Shown here piece after piece: positions 14,699-23,047 of a stretch of 25,707 bases of DNA. The number at the start of each line of letters is the position of its first letter. Position 1 is the stretch's first letter. A model generated the notes under the pieces. It saw only the letters and a list, made by a program, of their open reading frames with translations, was not told the origin of the DNA and did not search any database. The DNA is from Chelatococcus sp. (GTDB taxonomy: Bacteria; Pseudomonadota; Alphaproteobacteria; Rhizobiales; Beijerinckiaceae): the NCBI GenBank assembly GCA_003248805.1, contig QFQY01000062.1, positions 1-25,707 of the forward strand. Reading direction: 5' to 3'. Both the position numbers and the translations under genes were made by a program.

Positions 14699-15028
14699 TC
14701 AGTGACCTAATGATTGCCTCTCGTTCCACATATAGCGGGCAAGATCGCGGACCGTGAGCTTCTCCAATGGCCGTCCAGTGAGCCATTTCCACAGGAAGCC
14801 GAGTGGTGGCCCGGCCTCTGGCCCGAAATAACGATCATACGGAAATTGTTCGAAGCTCGTTCCAAACCTCTTACGCAAGTGCATGAGCAGATCCACCGCA
14901 TCGTCACCATCGACGCCGAGAGAGTCCGCGCCGAAGCAGATGAAGCGCTCAGGCGTTACACCTCGCCGCGTCGGCCAGAGCACGGCAATGGCGGCGCAAA
15001 CTTGTTCAAGATAGTCCGCGAAATTCAT
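14699..15028 (-). CDS. DUF1493-family protein (acyl-carrier-like fold)
   Basis: This 109-residue protein carries the DUF1493 hallmarks: FICFGADSLGVDGDDAVDLL (positions about 30-49), followed by LRKRFGTSFEQFPYDRYFGPE and a final LTVRDLARYMW. The family resembles a small acyl-carrier-type helical bundle but lacks the DSL serine context needed for a phosphopantetheine arm; its function is unknown. It is the last gene of a three-gene minus-strand run (15938-14699) whose base composition is clearly less GC-rich than that of neighbours. No strong ribosome binding site is seen before the ATG, and translational coupling to the gene 51 bp upstream is too distant to be obvious. Confidence 0.72.
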   Translation of the reverse strand: MNFADYLEQVCAAIAVLWPTRRGVTPERFICFGADSLGVDGDDAVDLLMHLRKRFGTSFEQFPYDRYFGPEAGPPLGFLWKWLTGRPLEKLTVRDLARYMWNERQSLGH

Positions 15029-15079
15029 CGATTTGGCTTATCCAAACGCTGAAGGTCCGAAACCGCTCGGAAGGCACCT

Positions 15080-15532
15080 TTATAGGTCAAGGTCGATGTC
15101 TTTTATTTCCTGGCGTGTGCCGTCAGGCTCGATCATGATGAGGCTGATGTCGGCCGACGCGACAGGCAATGCCAACCGGCTACCATTCGACGTCCACTCG
15201 TAGTGATCAAATGGCTCTTCTACCGACAAGAGTTGGATGAAGCGGCATTCGGCGTAAGCTACGCCATTCAAGCTGAGGAATATCGTTTCGCCATCCGCAG
15301 GAAACCCGTAACGCGCCAGGGTCAAGGACATTTCTGGAAAGCTTGCCTCGACGTGGAGGCGGCACGGCTCGAGGACTAAGCTCTCAAACAAGGCTTCAGC
15401 TATTCTGTCCCAGTTGTCGTATTGCCGATGGTCGGCCCACGGAACGTGTGCTCGATCAAGATATGGAGTTAGCGCGCGGCAGGCCGAAGCGAAGTTGCGG
15501 ACGAGATCGGTGACACTGATCTGATCAGACAT
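15080..15532 (-). CDS. Hypothetical protein (150 aa), middle gene of the lower-GC cassette
   Basis: I do not recognise this protein. It starts MSDQISVTDLVRNFASACRA with a helical, aromatic-containing N-terminal part (TPYLDRAHVPWADHRQYDNW, RIAEALFESLV), followed by a probably beta-rich half (SLTLARYGFPADGETIFLSL, CRFIQLLSVEEPFDHYEW) and an acidic end, EIKDIDLDL. There is no signal peptide or membrane helix. Tryptophan, aromatic and acidic residues are frequent, as in some immunity-type or regulatory proteins, but that is not evidence of function. AGAG lies about 7 bases before the ATG. Lower GC and less biased codon choice than neighbours suggest a different origin. It sits between a membrane protein gene and a DUF1493 gene on the same strand. 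Confidence 0.62.
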   Translation of the reverse strand: MSDQISVTDLVRNFASACRALTPYLDRAHVPWADHRQYDNWDRIAEALFESLVLEPCRLHVEASFPEMSLTLARYGFPADGETIFLSLNGVAYAECRFIQLLSVEEPFDHYEWTSNGSRLALPVASADISLIMIEPDGTRQEIKDIDLDL

Positions 15533-15605
15533 GGAATGCTCTACAAAGATTTCAATCTGGCAGAAGGTCCAAGGCCCGCGATGGATCGGGAGCAGTCTTT
15601 CTCAG

Positions 15606-15938
15606 CTATGGCCGCCAATCGGTGTTTAGCAAATTCCACCTCAGTGCCACACGCCAACCCCGAACCAGCAGATAGCCAGCTCCGCTTGCGCCGCTCAGAC
15701 CAGCGGCGGCGCCAAGGCCAAGATAGACCACTGGCCCGACGCCCTCCAGTGTTTCCGGCCAGAACGGAATCTGGACAAGAAGACCCAGTGCCGAGCCAAC
15801 AAAGCCACCAAGCACTGTAACGAGCGCAAAGCACGCGGCGAACTTGAGCCGCCACACTAGAGTCGCAGCAACAAAAACGCTGACGAAGGCAATCGCGCCG
15901 GCTATTGCCATCAAACCCAATGAAAATAGCGGCCCCAT
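15606..15938 (-). CDS. Small inner-membrane protein (110 aa), first gene of the lower-GC cassette
   Basis: The 110-residue product starts MGPLFSLGLMAIAGAIAFVS and has three hydrophobic segments: about residues 4-27, 32-54 (FAACFALVTVLGGFVGSALG) and 65-88 (VVYLGLGAAAGLSGASGAGY). It has a basic, Trp-containing C-terminus, RGWRVALRWNLLNTDWRP. The start at 15938 is preceded by GGGAG at a good distance; the longer upstream frame is GC-rich and unlike the rest. I do not recognise a family. Its place, 73 bp upstream of the 150-aa protein gene on the same strand, suggests it is the promoter-proximal gene of a three-gene unit. Confidence 0.66.
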   Translation of the reverse strand: MGPLFSLGLMAIAGAIAFVSVFVAATLVWRLKFAACFALVTVLGGFVGSALGLLVQIPFWPETLEGVGPVVYLGLGAAAGLSGASGAGYLLVRGWRVALRWNLLNTDWRP

Positions 15939-16048
15939 AGCGAACTCCCAATTTGAGAGATCATACTGGCTCCGGTTGGCAAGAATGTCCGCACCCGGCC
16001 GAGTGCGTATCCCACGAGGCGTGCCTGACGCGGGCTCGCCGCCTCGTT

Positions 16049-16387
16049 CTAACTCGCCGGATCGTACATGAACTCGCGGAGTTCTTGCGGGCAGCGGCAG
16101 GCGACCGCGATCTTCGCTGCCCATTTCACCGCATCCTCGCGCGTCGGCAAGTCCAGCACCGTAAAGCCGCCGGTCAGCCTGCTGCCCGGATGGGTCTGCG
16201 CGGATGCCGACCCGTCGCCCGCGACCAGCGCGGGATCGACCCGCTCGTCGATCCCCCCGGCGAACACGTAGACGCCGGCCGCCTTGGCTTCCTCGATGAC
16301 CGCGCGGGCCGCGTCGCCGGCGACGAGCAGTTCGTCACCCGTCAGGACCATCGCTTCGCTCGGGAACGAGATCAGGTATTTGGCCAT
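16049..16387 (-). CDS. YciI-family protein
   Basis: This 112-residue alpha-beta protein of the YciI/YCII-related (DGPF-like) family starts MAKYLISFPSEAM. It contains the typical helix with EEAKAAGVYVFAGGID and a GGFTVLDLPTREDAVKWAAKIAVACRCP segment, close to the common xGGFxxLDxPsreeAleWAakia of this group. Members form ferredoxin-like dimers; some are dehalogenase- or sigma-factor-associated, but most have no known reaction. No ECF sigma gene is nearby. I chose the ATG at 16387 as the family-typical start; upstream residues in the longer frame are Arg-rich shadow sequence. It lies 76 bp downstream of trmJ on the same strand. Confidence 0.83.
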   Translation of the reverse strand: MAKYLISFPSEAMVLTGDELLVAGDAARAVIEEAKAAGVYVFAGGIDERVDPALVAGDGSASAQTHPGSRLTGGFTVLDLPTREDAVKWAAKIAVACRCPQELREFMYDPAS

Positions 16388-16463
16388 GCCCGACGATGCG
16401 CTGCGGGCTCGATTGACGCAAGCGCCGCGCCGGCCGGTGGCGGAACGGCTGCGCCTCCGCGCC

Positions 16464-17297
16464 TTACGCGTCGCCGTCCGGGGGCGTGCCGTCATCCGCG
16501 CCCTCGACCGCCTTGCGCCCGGCGGACGGCCCCTGCGCCAGCGACTTGAAGACGCCGCGCAGGGTGCGCGCTTCCTGCTCGGTCATGTCGAGCCGGTGCA
16601 GGATGTCGCGCAGGTTCGCGGTCATGATCGGCTTCTTGCCGGGCGGGAAGAAGCCGGTGCGGTCGAGCTCGCCCTCGAGATAGTCGAACATCGAGAGGAC
16701 CGTCGCCCGGGTCGCCGGCGGGGAGGGATTGTTCTCGCGGAAGGGCGGCTCGCCGCCCGTGCCCTTGAACCATTCATAGCCGGAGAGGAGCACGGCCTGG
16801 GCGAGGTTGAGCGAGGCGAAGGCGGGGTTGACCGGGAAGGTCAGGATCGCGTCGGCGAAGCTGATCTCCTCATTGGTCAGGCCGATGCGCTCGCGCCCGA
16901 ACAGGATGCCGACACGCTCGCCGCCGCTGATGCGCTCCGCGAGCGCGGGCATCGCCTCGGCCGGGGTGAAGACGCGCTTCATCTGGCCGCGCTCGCGGGC
17001 CGTGGTGGCGAGCACATGGTTGAGATCGGCGATCGCCTCGGCGGTGCTCTCGAACAGGCGGGCGTTCTCGAGGATATGCGTCGCGCCGGAGGCCGCGGCC
17101 GTGGCGCCCTTCTTCAGGCCGCCGCCCGTAGGCCAGCCGTCGCGCGGCGCGACGAGGCGCATCTCCGAAAGGCCGAAATTCGCCATGGCGCGCGCGCACA
17201 TGCCGATGTTCTCGGCCATCTGCGGCTCGACGAGGATGATGACGGGGGCAGGGGCCTGGAGCGCCGGGCGCGTGCGGTCGGTTCCGGAACCGGTCAT
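16464..17297 (-). CDS. trmJ: tRNA (cytidine/uridine-2'-O-)-methyltransferase TrmJ
   Basis: TrmJ is a SpoU-class (SPOUT) enzyme that methylates the ribose of residue 32 in tRNAs using S-adenosylmethionine. After a short variable start the sequence gives VIILVEPQMAENIGMCARAMANFG (motif 1 with the conserved Asn and Arg), LRLV-like MRLVAPRDGWP, then ILFGRERIGLTNEEI (motif 2) and FPVNPAFASLNLAQAVLLSGYEW (motif 3), which form the knot and cofactor pocket. The C-terminal helical region (MFDYLEGELDRTGFF to LRGVFKSLAQG) is TrmJ-specific. The start is taken at 17297; the GTG/ATG extension to 17357 is not conserved. It is on the same strand as the YciI-like gene downstream. Confidence 0.93.
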   Translation of the reverse strand: MTGSGTDRTRPALQAPAPVIILVEPQMAENIGMCARAMANFGLSEMRLVAPRDGWPTGGGLKKGATAAASGATHILENARLFESTAEAIADLNHVLATTARERGQMKRVFTPAEAMPALAERISGGERVGILFGRERIGLTNEEISFADAILTFPVNPAFASLNLAQAVLLSGYEWFKGTGGEPPFRENNPSPPATRATVLSMFDYLEGELDRTGFFPPGKKPIMTANLRDILHRLDMTEQEARTLRGVFKSLAQGPSAGRKAVEGADDGTPPDGDA

Positions 17298-17411
17298 GGA
17301 AGGTCGTTTCGTCTGAAATTCCGCGCAGCCTCCAACCGGACTGCCGCGGGACGCCATACGTCAAGCCCGATCCCATGGCGAGTGCAACGTCACACCGAAA
17401 GGGCGCGGGGA

Positions 17412-17558
17412 ACCCCTCTCCTGTCATGAGAGGGGCAGGGGTGAGGTGCAGGCCGCTCGACCAGTCGAGCACTGCCCCAGCCAGAGCAGCGGTTGGTACA
17501 CGGTTCAAATGTCCAACGGCCTACCCCTCACCCTGCCCTCTCCTTATGGGAGAGGGGT
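17412..17558. repeat. Inverted pair of a CCCCTCTCC-type intergenic repeat
   Basis: The left arm (17412-17445) contains ACCCCTCTCC, a short hairpin loop and GAGAGGGGCAGGGGTGAGG. The right arm (17524-17558) is its approximate reverse complement, CCTCACCCTGCCCTCTCC-TTATG-GGAGAGGGGT. A smaller hairpin, GCTCGA-CCAG-TCGAGC (17455-17470), lies between. It fills the intergenic gap between the dipeptidase stop and trmJ. Such repeats are common between genes in Hyphomicrobiales. Confidence 0.78.
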
Positions 17559-17603
17559 CTCTGTCGAGGTTCCGGCACTGGTCGATGACGACGTCGGAGG
17601 CCT

Positions 17604-18743
<1,140 letters not shown>

Positions 18744-18828
18744 GGGCGCTGTCTCTGGTCGAATCGGGAGCGCCACTCTGGCAGGGCGCGCTCAATGCGG
18801 GGAGGGGGCGAGGCGCAGGGCTCCCCCT

Positions 18829-18921
18829 CGTCATGGTCGGGCTTGTCCCGACCATCCACGTCTTCACTGGTCGAATGTGGTGTTCAATACGTGGATGCTC
18901 GCCACAAGGGCGAGCATGACG
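18829..18921. repeat. Inverted pair of a CGTCATGGTCGGGCTTG-type intergenic repeat
   Basis: The left arm CGTCATGGTCGGGCTTGTCC-CGACCATCCACG (18829-18860) is mirrored by the right arm CGTGGATGCTCGCC-ACAAGG-GCGAGCATGACG (18890-18921). Each arm is itself a hairpin, and the two arms can also pair with each other. It lies between the DadA-like gene and the M19 dipeptidase gene. A related half-unit occurs at about 25160-25187. Confidence 0.78.
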
Positions 18922-18949
18922 GCGTGCATGCGCTGCGAGGTCGTCGTTC

Positions 18950-20200
18950 TCAGCCGAACCGCGCCGCCGAGAAGGGCGTCGGGTCGACGAAGGCCTTCTG
19001 GCCGGTGACCATCTCCGCGATCATGCGGCCGGTGACGGCGGCCAGCGTCAGCCCGTGATGGGCGTGGCCGAAGGAGAACCACAGCCCCTTGTGCTTCGGC
19101 GCCGGGCCGATGATCGGCATCATGTCCGGCGTGCAGGGGCGGCGGCCGAGCCAGGGCTCGGGATCGACCCTATCGCCGAGCGGGAAGAGCGTGCGCGCGA
19201 TCGGCTCGGCGCGCTCGAGCTGGACCGGGGTCTTGGGCGCGTCGCGGTCGGCGAATTCGGCGCCCGTCGTCAGGCGGATGCCCTGCTGCATCGGTGCCAG
19301 GAAATAGCCGCGCTCGGTGTCGAGCACCGGGTGGTTGAGAACCGCGTTGCCCTGCGCCGTGTAGTGCATGTGGTAGCCGCGCTTGACCGCGAGCGGGAGC
19401 CGGTAGCCGAGACGGTTCGTCAGCACGTCAGCCCAGGGGCCGAGCGCGATGACGACGTCCTTCGCCTGCACGGCGGTGCCGTCGGCGAGCTTGACGCTCC
19501 ATCCCGTGCCGCTCTGGGCGAGGGTGGCGGCGTCGCCGAGCGCGAGCCGGCCGCCGAGCTTCTCGAACAGCGCGACATAGGCCTGCGACAGGCCGAGCGG
19601 GTTGATGACCGTGACCGGGTCCGTCCAGTGCAGGCCGCCGACCAGGCTGTCATGGTCGATATGCGGCTCCTCGCTCCGCAGGGCGGCCATGTCGAGGGCC
19701 TTGTAGTTCACGCCGAAGTCGCGCTTCCAGCGCTCGGCCTCGGCGAGGCGCTCGTCCCGCTGGGCGGCGGTGCGGAACACCTTCATCCAGCCCTTGCGGC
19801 GCAGCAGGTCGGTCGCGCCCGCTTCCTGCGCGAGTGCGTCGTGCTCGGTGACGCAGTGCTCGATCAGCGTCGCGTATTTATGCGCGATGGCTTCGTGCTG
19901 CGAGGCGCGCGAATGCATCCAGTAGGAGAACAGGAAGGGCGCGAGCTTCGGCAGCGCGGCCATGTGATAATGCGCGTCGATGGTGTTGTTCATCGCGTAG
20001 CGGAACAGCGCGCCGAAATCGTGCGGGAAGCCGTAAGGGTAGACGCCCTCGCGCTGGATCAGCCCGGCATTGCCGTAGCTCGTCTCCTCGCCCGGCGCGC
20101 GCTTGTCGACCAAGACCACGGACCGGCCCGCCTTTTGCAGGTGCAGCGCCACGGAAATCCCGACGATCCCCGCGCCGAGAACGATGGTGTCACTCTGCAT
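18950..20200 (-). CDS. D-amino-acid dehydrogenase (DadA-like FAD oxidoreductase)
   Basis: This 416-residue FAD enzyme of the DadA group deaminates D-amino acids to 2-oxo acids and passes electrons to the respiratory chain. MQSDTIVLGAGIVGISVALHLQKAG is the N-terminal Rossmann dinucleotide fold (GAGIVG at 9-14). ETSYGNAGLIQREGVYPYGFP matches the DadA substrate/FAD region. GYFLAPMQQGIRLTTGAEF and the C-terminal WLGRRPCTPDMMPIIGPAPKHKGLWFSFGHAHHGLTL are the usual DadA/DAO signatures. The specific substrate (D-Ala or others) cannot be assigned. It is on the same strand as, and upstream of, the M19 dipeptidase gene, with a palindromic repeat between them. It is divergent from the BASS transporter gene; the 258-bp gap holds no recognised feature beyond presumed promoters. 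Confidence 0.88.
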   Translation of the reverse strand: MQSDTIVLGAGIVGISVALHLQKAGRSVVLVDKRAPGEETSYGNAGLIQREGVYPYGFPHDFGALFRYAMNNTIDAHYHMAALPKLAPFLFSYWMHSRASQHEAIAHKYATLIEHCVTEHDALAQEAGATDLLRRKGWMKVFRTAAQRDERLAEAERWKRDFGVNYKALDMAALRSEEPHIDHDSLVGGLHWTDPVTVINPLGLSQAYVALFEKLGGRLALGDAATLAQSGTGWSVKLADGTAVQAKDVVIALGPWADVLTNRLGYRLPLAVKRGYHMHYTAQGNAVLNHPVLDTERGYFLAPMQQGIRLTTGAEFADRDAPKTPVQLERAEPIARTLFPLGDRVDPEPWLGRRPCTPDMMPIIGPAPKHKGLWFSFGHAHHGLTLAAVTGRMIAEMVTGQKAFVDPTPFSAARFG

Positions 20201-20458
20201 GCCGCACTCCGCCAGCCCGAAAACCCCGCAAAAATAACCTGTTGCCGGCCAAAGTCAGCGCCTGCGCGGCTTTTTGCGGTCGATCGGCCAAAGTTTCGCA
20301 AGATATGCGCCAACTCTGCGGATGGGCGCGCTTCGGGGCGAACAATCTAGCAAAGCGTGCAACTTCATGCCATCGCAGGAGGGGGCTGCACGGGTGGCGG
20401 ATGACGCCACGTCCCGGATGGGCCAGTGTCGCGCCCCCTTCCGCCGCTCAAGGCCGAC

Positions 20459-21442
20459 ATGCTCTCCCGATTCCTCGCCCCCGTCGCTGCTGCCCTGGCC
20501 TGGCTCGGGCGCTACGGCACGCAGGGGTTCGCTCTGTCGATCTTCGTCGGCCTGGCGCTGCCGCAGTTCTCGGCGGCGGCCCGGCCGGTCCTGCCGGTGA
20601 CGATCTTCTGCTTCACCACCATCGTCTTCCTGCGGGCCGATCTCGGCATCATCGCCGGGCTTCTGCGCCGGCCGGGCAAGCTCCTCGTGACCTGCCTGTG
20701 GCTCGTCGCCGCGCCGGTGGCTGTCGTCGGCGGGGCCTTTCTCCTGGCCGGGCGGGACGCCCTCGATCCCGGCCTCGTGCTCGGCCTCGCCATTCTGGCG
20801 GCGGCGCCGCCGATCATGTCGTCGCCGGCCGTCGCGATCATCTACGGCTTCGAGCCCTCGCTGATCATCGCCGCCGTGATCGTCACCACGATCGCGAGCC
20901 CGGTCGTCGCGCCGCTGCTGGTCGAGTTGCTGGCGGGCGCGGCGGTGCCGCTCGACCGCTGGGTGCTGACCCTCAGGCTGCTGCTCTTCGTCGGCGGCGG
21001 CATGGCCCTCGCCACCGTGCTCCGGCTCTGGCTCGGCATGGCGCGCATCAGGGCGATGAAGGCCAATCTCGATGGCTTCGGCGTGCTGATGTATTTCATC
21101 TTCGCCATCGCGGCGATGGACGGGGTGACGCGGGCGGCGTTCGACGCGCCGGCCCGTGTCGCGTTCTTCCTGGCCTGCGTGTTCGGCGTATCGGTCATCG
21201 GCCTCGCCGCGAGCTATCTGCTGCTTCGCCATCTGGGACGGGCCGACCGTTTCATGGTCGGCTATGGCAGCGGCCAGCGCAACATGGGCATGATCGTCGC
21301 GGCGCTGGGGGCCGGCGTGCCGCCCTCGACCTTCCTGTTCTTCGCGCTGGCGCAGTTTCCGATCTATCTCATGCCCTGGCTGCTGCGCGGCATGGCCGAA
21401 AGGATCAGGCGCGACGAGCAGAACGGTCCTGCCGCGGGCTGA
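20459..21442 (+). CDS. BASS-type (bile acid:sodium symporter-like) membrane transporter
   Basis: This 327-residue protein has roughly nine or ten hydrophobic helices. Two discontinuous-helix regions fit the BASS fold. One is LAAAPPIMSSPAVAIIYGFEPSLIIAAVIVTTIASPVVAPLL-like (about residues 116-160), equivalent to the crossover helix with a following sTl-P motif. The other is MVGYGSGQRNMGMIVAALG (near 263-281), equivalent to GxRNxGL. Substrates in this superfamily include organic acids and bile acids, so the cargo is unknown. I chose ATG 20459 because it begins the hydrophobic start; a GTG at 20426 is an alternative. It lies 45 bp before the glutathione S-transferase gene, so the two may be co-transcribed. 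Confidence 0.77.
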   Translation: MLSRFLAPVAAALAWLGRYGTQGFALSIFVGLALPQFSAAARPVLPVTIFCFTTIVFLRADLGIIAGLLRRPGKLLVTCLWLVAAPVAVVGGAFLLAGRDALDPGLVLGLAILAAAPPIMSSPAVAIIYGFEPSLIIAAVIVTTIASPVVAPLLVELLAGAAVPLDRWVLTLRLLLFVGGGMALATVLRLWLGMARIRAMKANLDGFGVLMYFIFAIAAMDGVTRAAFDAPARVAFFLACVFGVSVIGLAASYLLLRHLGRADRFMVGYGSGQRNMGMIVAALGAGVPPSTFLFFALAQFPIYLMPWLLRGMAERIRRDEQNGPAAG

Positions 21443-21487
21443 CGCCGCCGCCGGAGAGGCTGAGCCCGCACAATGGGAGCAGCCGTC

Positions 21488-22183
21488 ATGATCACGCTCT
21501 ATTCCGGACCGCTCAGCCTGTTCTCGCGCAAGGTCGAGATCGCGCTGCGCGAGAAGGGGCTGGCGTTCGAGCGGGTGATGGTGCCGTTCAACCAGACGAC
21601 GGGCTACGATCCGCGCCATCCCGAGGTCGTCGCGCTCAATCCGAAGCGGCAGGTGCCGGTGCTGACCGATTGCGGCGTCGTGGTCTACGATTCCAGCGTG
21701 ATCATCGAGTATCTCGAGGACGCCTATCCGCAGCCGCCGCTGCTTCCGGCCTCTCCGGCCGAGCGGGCGCGCAGCCGGCTCGACGAGCTCTATGCCGACG
21801 AGATCCTGCTTCCCGACCTGCGAAAGCTGATGCACCGGACCGGCCCGCCCGCGGCCGACCGCGAGCGCAGGATCGCGCTCGAGGCGGATGCGCTGATCGC
21901 GGAGGAGGCGCTGCTTCGCCACTACGCGGTGCTGGAGCAGCGGCTGGCGGGGCGCGACTGTTTCGGCGGGAGCCCCGGCATCGCCGATATCGCGCTGTTC
22001 CTGGGCGTGCTGTTCGCGCAGCGGCTCGGCGGCCCCGGGCTGACGGGCTTCGAGGGGCTGGCGGGCTGGTTCGAGCGGCTGAAGGCCCGGCCCGCCTTCG
22101 CCCGGGTCGCCGAGGAGATCGCGGAGGCCGATCGGCGGCTGTCCTTTCCGGTCCGTCGCGCGCCGAAATCGCATTCGGCCTGA
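21488..22183 (+). CDS. Glutathione S-transferase family protein
   Basis: This 231-residue soluble protein starts MITLYSGPLSLFSRKVEIAL, with Ser/Cys-type active-site position at SLFSRKV (around residue 10-13). It continues with the thioredoxin-like N-terminal domain motifs RQVPVLTD (cis-Pro) and VVYDSSVIIEYLEDAYPQP (glutathione gamma-Glu site). The C-terminal helical domain (LLRHYAVLEQRLAGRDCFGG, SPGIADIALFLG) carries the N-capping box. It probably conjugates or reduces via glutathione; the substrate is unknown. GGGAG lies 8 bases before this ATG, which favours it over the ATG at 21473. It follows the BASS transporter gene, suggesting a small transport/detoxification unit. Confidence 0.87.
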   Translation: MITLYSGPLSLFSRKVEIALREKGLAFERVMVPFNQTTGYDPRHPEVVALNPKRQVPVLTDCGVVVYDSSVIIEYLEDAYPQPPLLPASPAERARSRLDELYADEILLPDLRKLMHRTGPPAADRERRIALEADALIAEEALLRHYAVLEQRLAGRDCFGGSPGIADIALFLGVLFAQRLGGPGLTGFEGLAGWFERLKARPAFARVAEEIAEADRRLSFPVRRAPKSHSA

Positions 22184-22218
22184 TTGCGGGGGGCGGCGTG
22201 CGGCGTTAAACCGCCGCC

Positions 22219-22902
22219 ATGACACGCGCCATCCGCATCGCCCCCTCCATTCTCTCGGCCGACTTCGCGAAGCTGGGCGAGGAGGTGCGCGCCGTCGACG
22301 AGGCCGGCGCCGACTGGATTCACTGCGACGTGATGGACGGGCATTTCGTGCCGAACATCACCTTCGGGCCCGATGTCCTGAAGGCGATCCGCCCGCACAC
22401 ATCCAAGTTCTTCGACGTGCATCTGATGATCGCGCCCGTCGATCCTTACATCGAAGCCTTCGCCAAGGCCGGCGCCGACCTGATCTCCTTCCATGTCGAG
22501 GCGGGGCCGCACCCGCACCGGACGCTGCAGGCGATCAAGGCGCAGGGGAAAAAGGCCGGCATCGTGCTCAATCCCGGTACGCCCGCCAGCGCCGTCGAGG
22601 CGCTGATCGCGGATGTCGACCTCGTCCTGCTGATGACGGTCAATCCCGGGTTCGGCGGGCAGAGCTTCATCCGCTCGGTCGTCGAGAAGGTTTCGCAGGT
22701 GAAGGCGCTGATCGGCGACCGGCCGATCGCGCTCGAGATCGACGGCGGCGTGACGCCGGAGACCGCGCCGCTGGTGGTCAAGGCCGGTGCCGACACGCTG
22801 GTCGCGGGCTCCGCCGTGTTCAAGGGCGGGCCCGCCGCCTATGCCGGCAATATCGAGGCGATCCGCAAGGCGGCCGAGGCCGCGCGGGGCGATTGGGTTT
22901 GA
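22219..22902 (+). CDS. rpe: Ribulose-phosphate 3-epimerase
   Basis: Rpe interconverts D-ribulose 5-phosphate and D-xylulose 5-phosphate in the pentose phosphate pathway (and Calvin cycle). The 227-residue TIM barrel has IAPSILSADF (7-16), WIHCDVMDGHFVPNITFG (33-50) with metal ligands His35 and Asp37, FFDVHLM with His68, VNPGFGGQSF (141-150, phosphate loop) and EIDGGV with Asp175. The length and motif spacing match characterised epimerases. It lies 35 bp after the glutathione S-transferase gene on the same strand and 145 bp before purB, with a long palindromic repeat in that gap. Confidence 0.97.
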   Translation: MTRAIRIAPSILSADFAKLGEEVRAVDEAGADWIHCDVMDGHFVPNITFGPDVLKAIRPHTSKFFDVHLMIAPVDPYIEAFAKAGADLISFHVEAGPHPHRTLQAIKAQGKKAGIVLNPGTPASAVEALIADVDLVLLMTVNPGFGGQSFIRSVVEKVSQVKALIGDRPIALEIDGGVTPETAPLVVKAGADTLVAGSAVFKGGPAAYAGNIEAIRKAAEAARGDWV

Positions 22903-22911
22903 GGTTCAATC

Positions 22912-23024
22912 AGCCCTCATCCTGAGGAGCCGCGCAGCGGCGTCTCGAAGGATGATCCAGGGGGCGCCTTCTGGAGCATCCTTCGAGACGCGCTCCTGAT
23001 GGAGCGCTCCTCAGGATGAGGGCT
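22912..23024. repeat. Long palindromic intergenic repeat (~113 bp, nearly perfect)
   Basis: The outer arms AGCCCTCATCCTGAGGAGC (22912-22930) and its exact reverse complement (23006-23024) give a 19-bp perfect stem. The inner arms GCGTCTCGAAGGATG (22940-22954) and CATCCTTCGAGACGC (22977-22991) give a 15-bp perfect stem. Inside is GATCCAGGGGGCGCCTTCTGG. It lies 10 bp after the rpe stop and 23 bp before the purB start. A degenerate copy is at 10080-10194. Confidence 0.85.
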
Positions 23025-23047
23025 CGTGTGGTGACAAGGACGAGACT

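Noticed and set aside
20255..22225. 656-residue open frame on the minus strand opposite the BASS transporter and glutathione S-transferase genes
   Set aside because: Extremely Arg/Asp/His/Gln-rich shadow sequence spanning two real genes; no conserved motifs.
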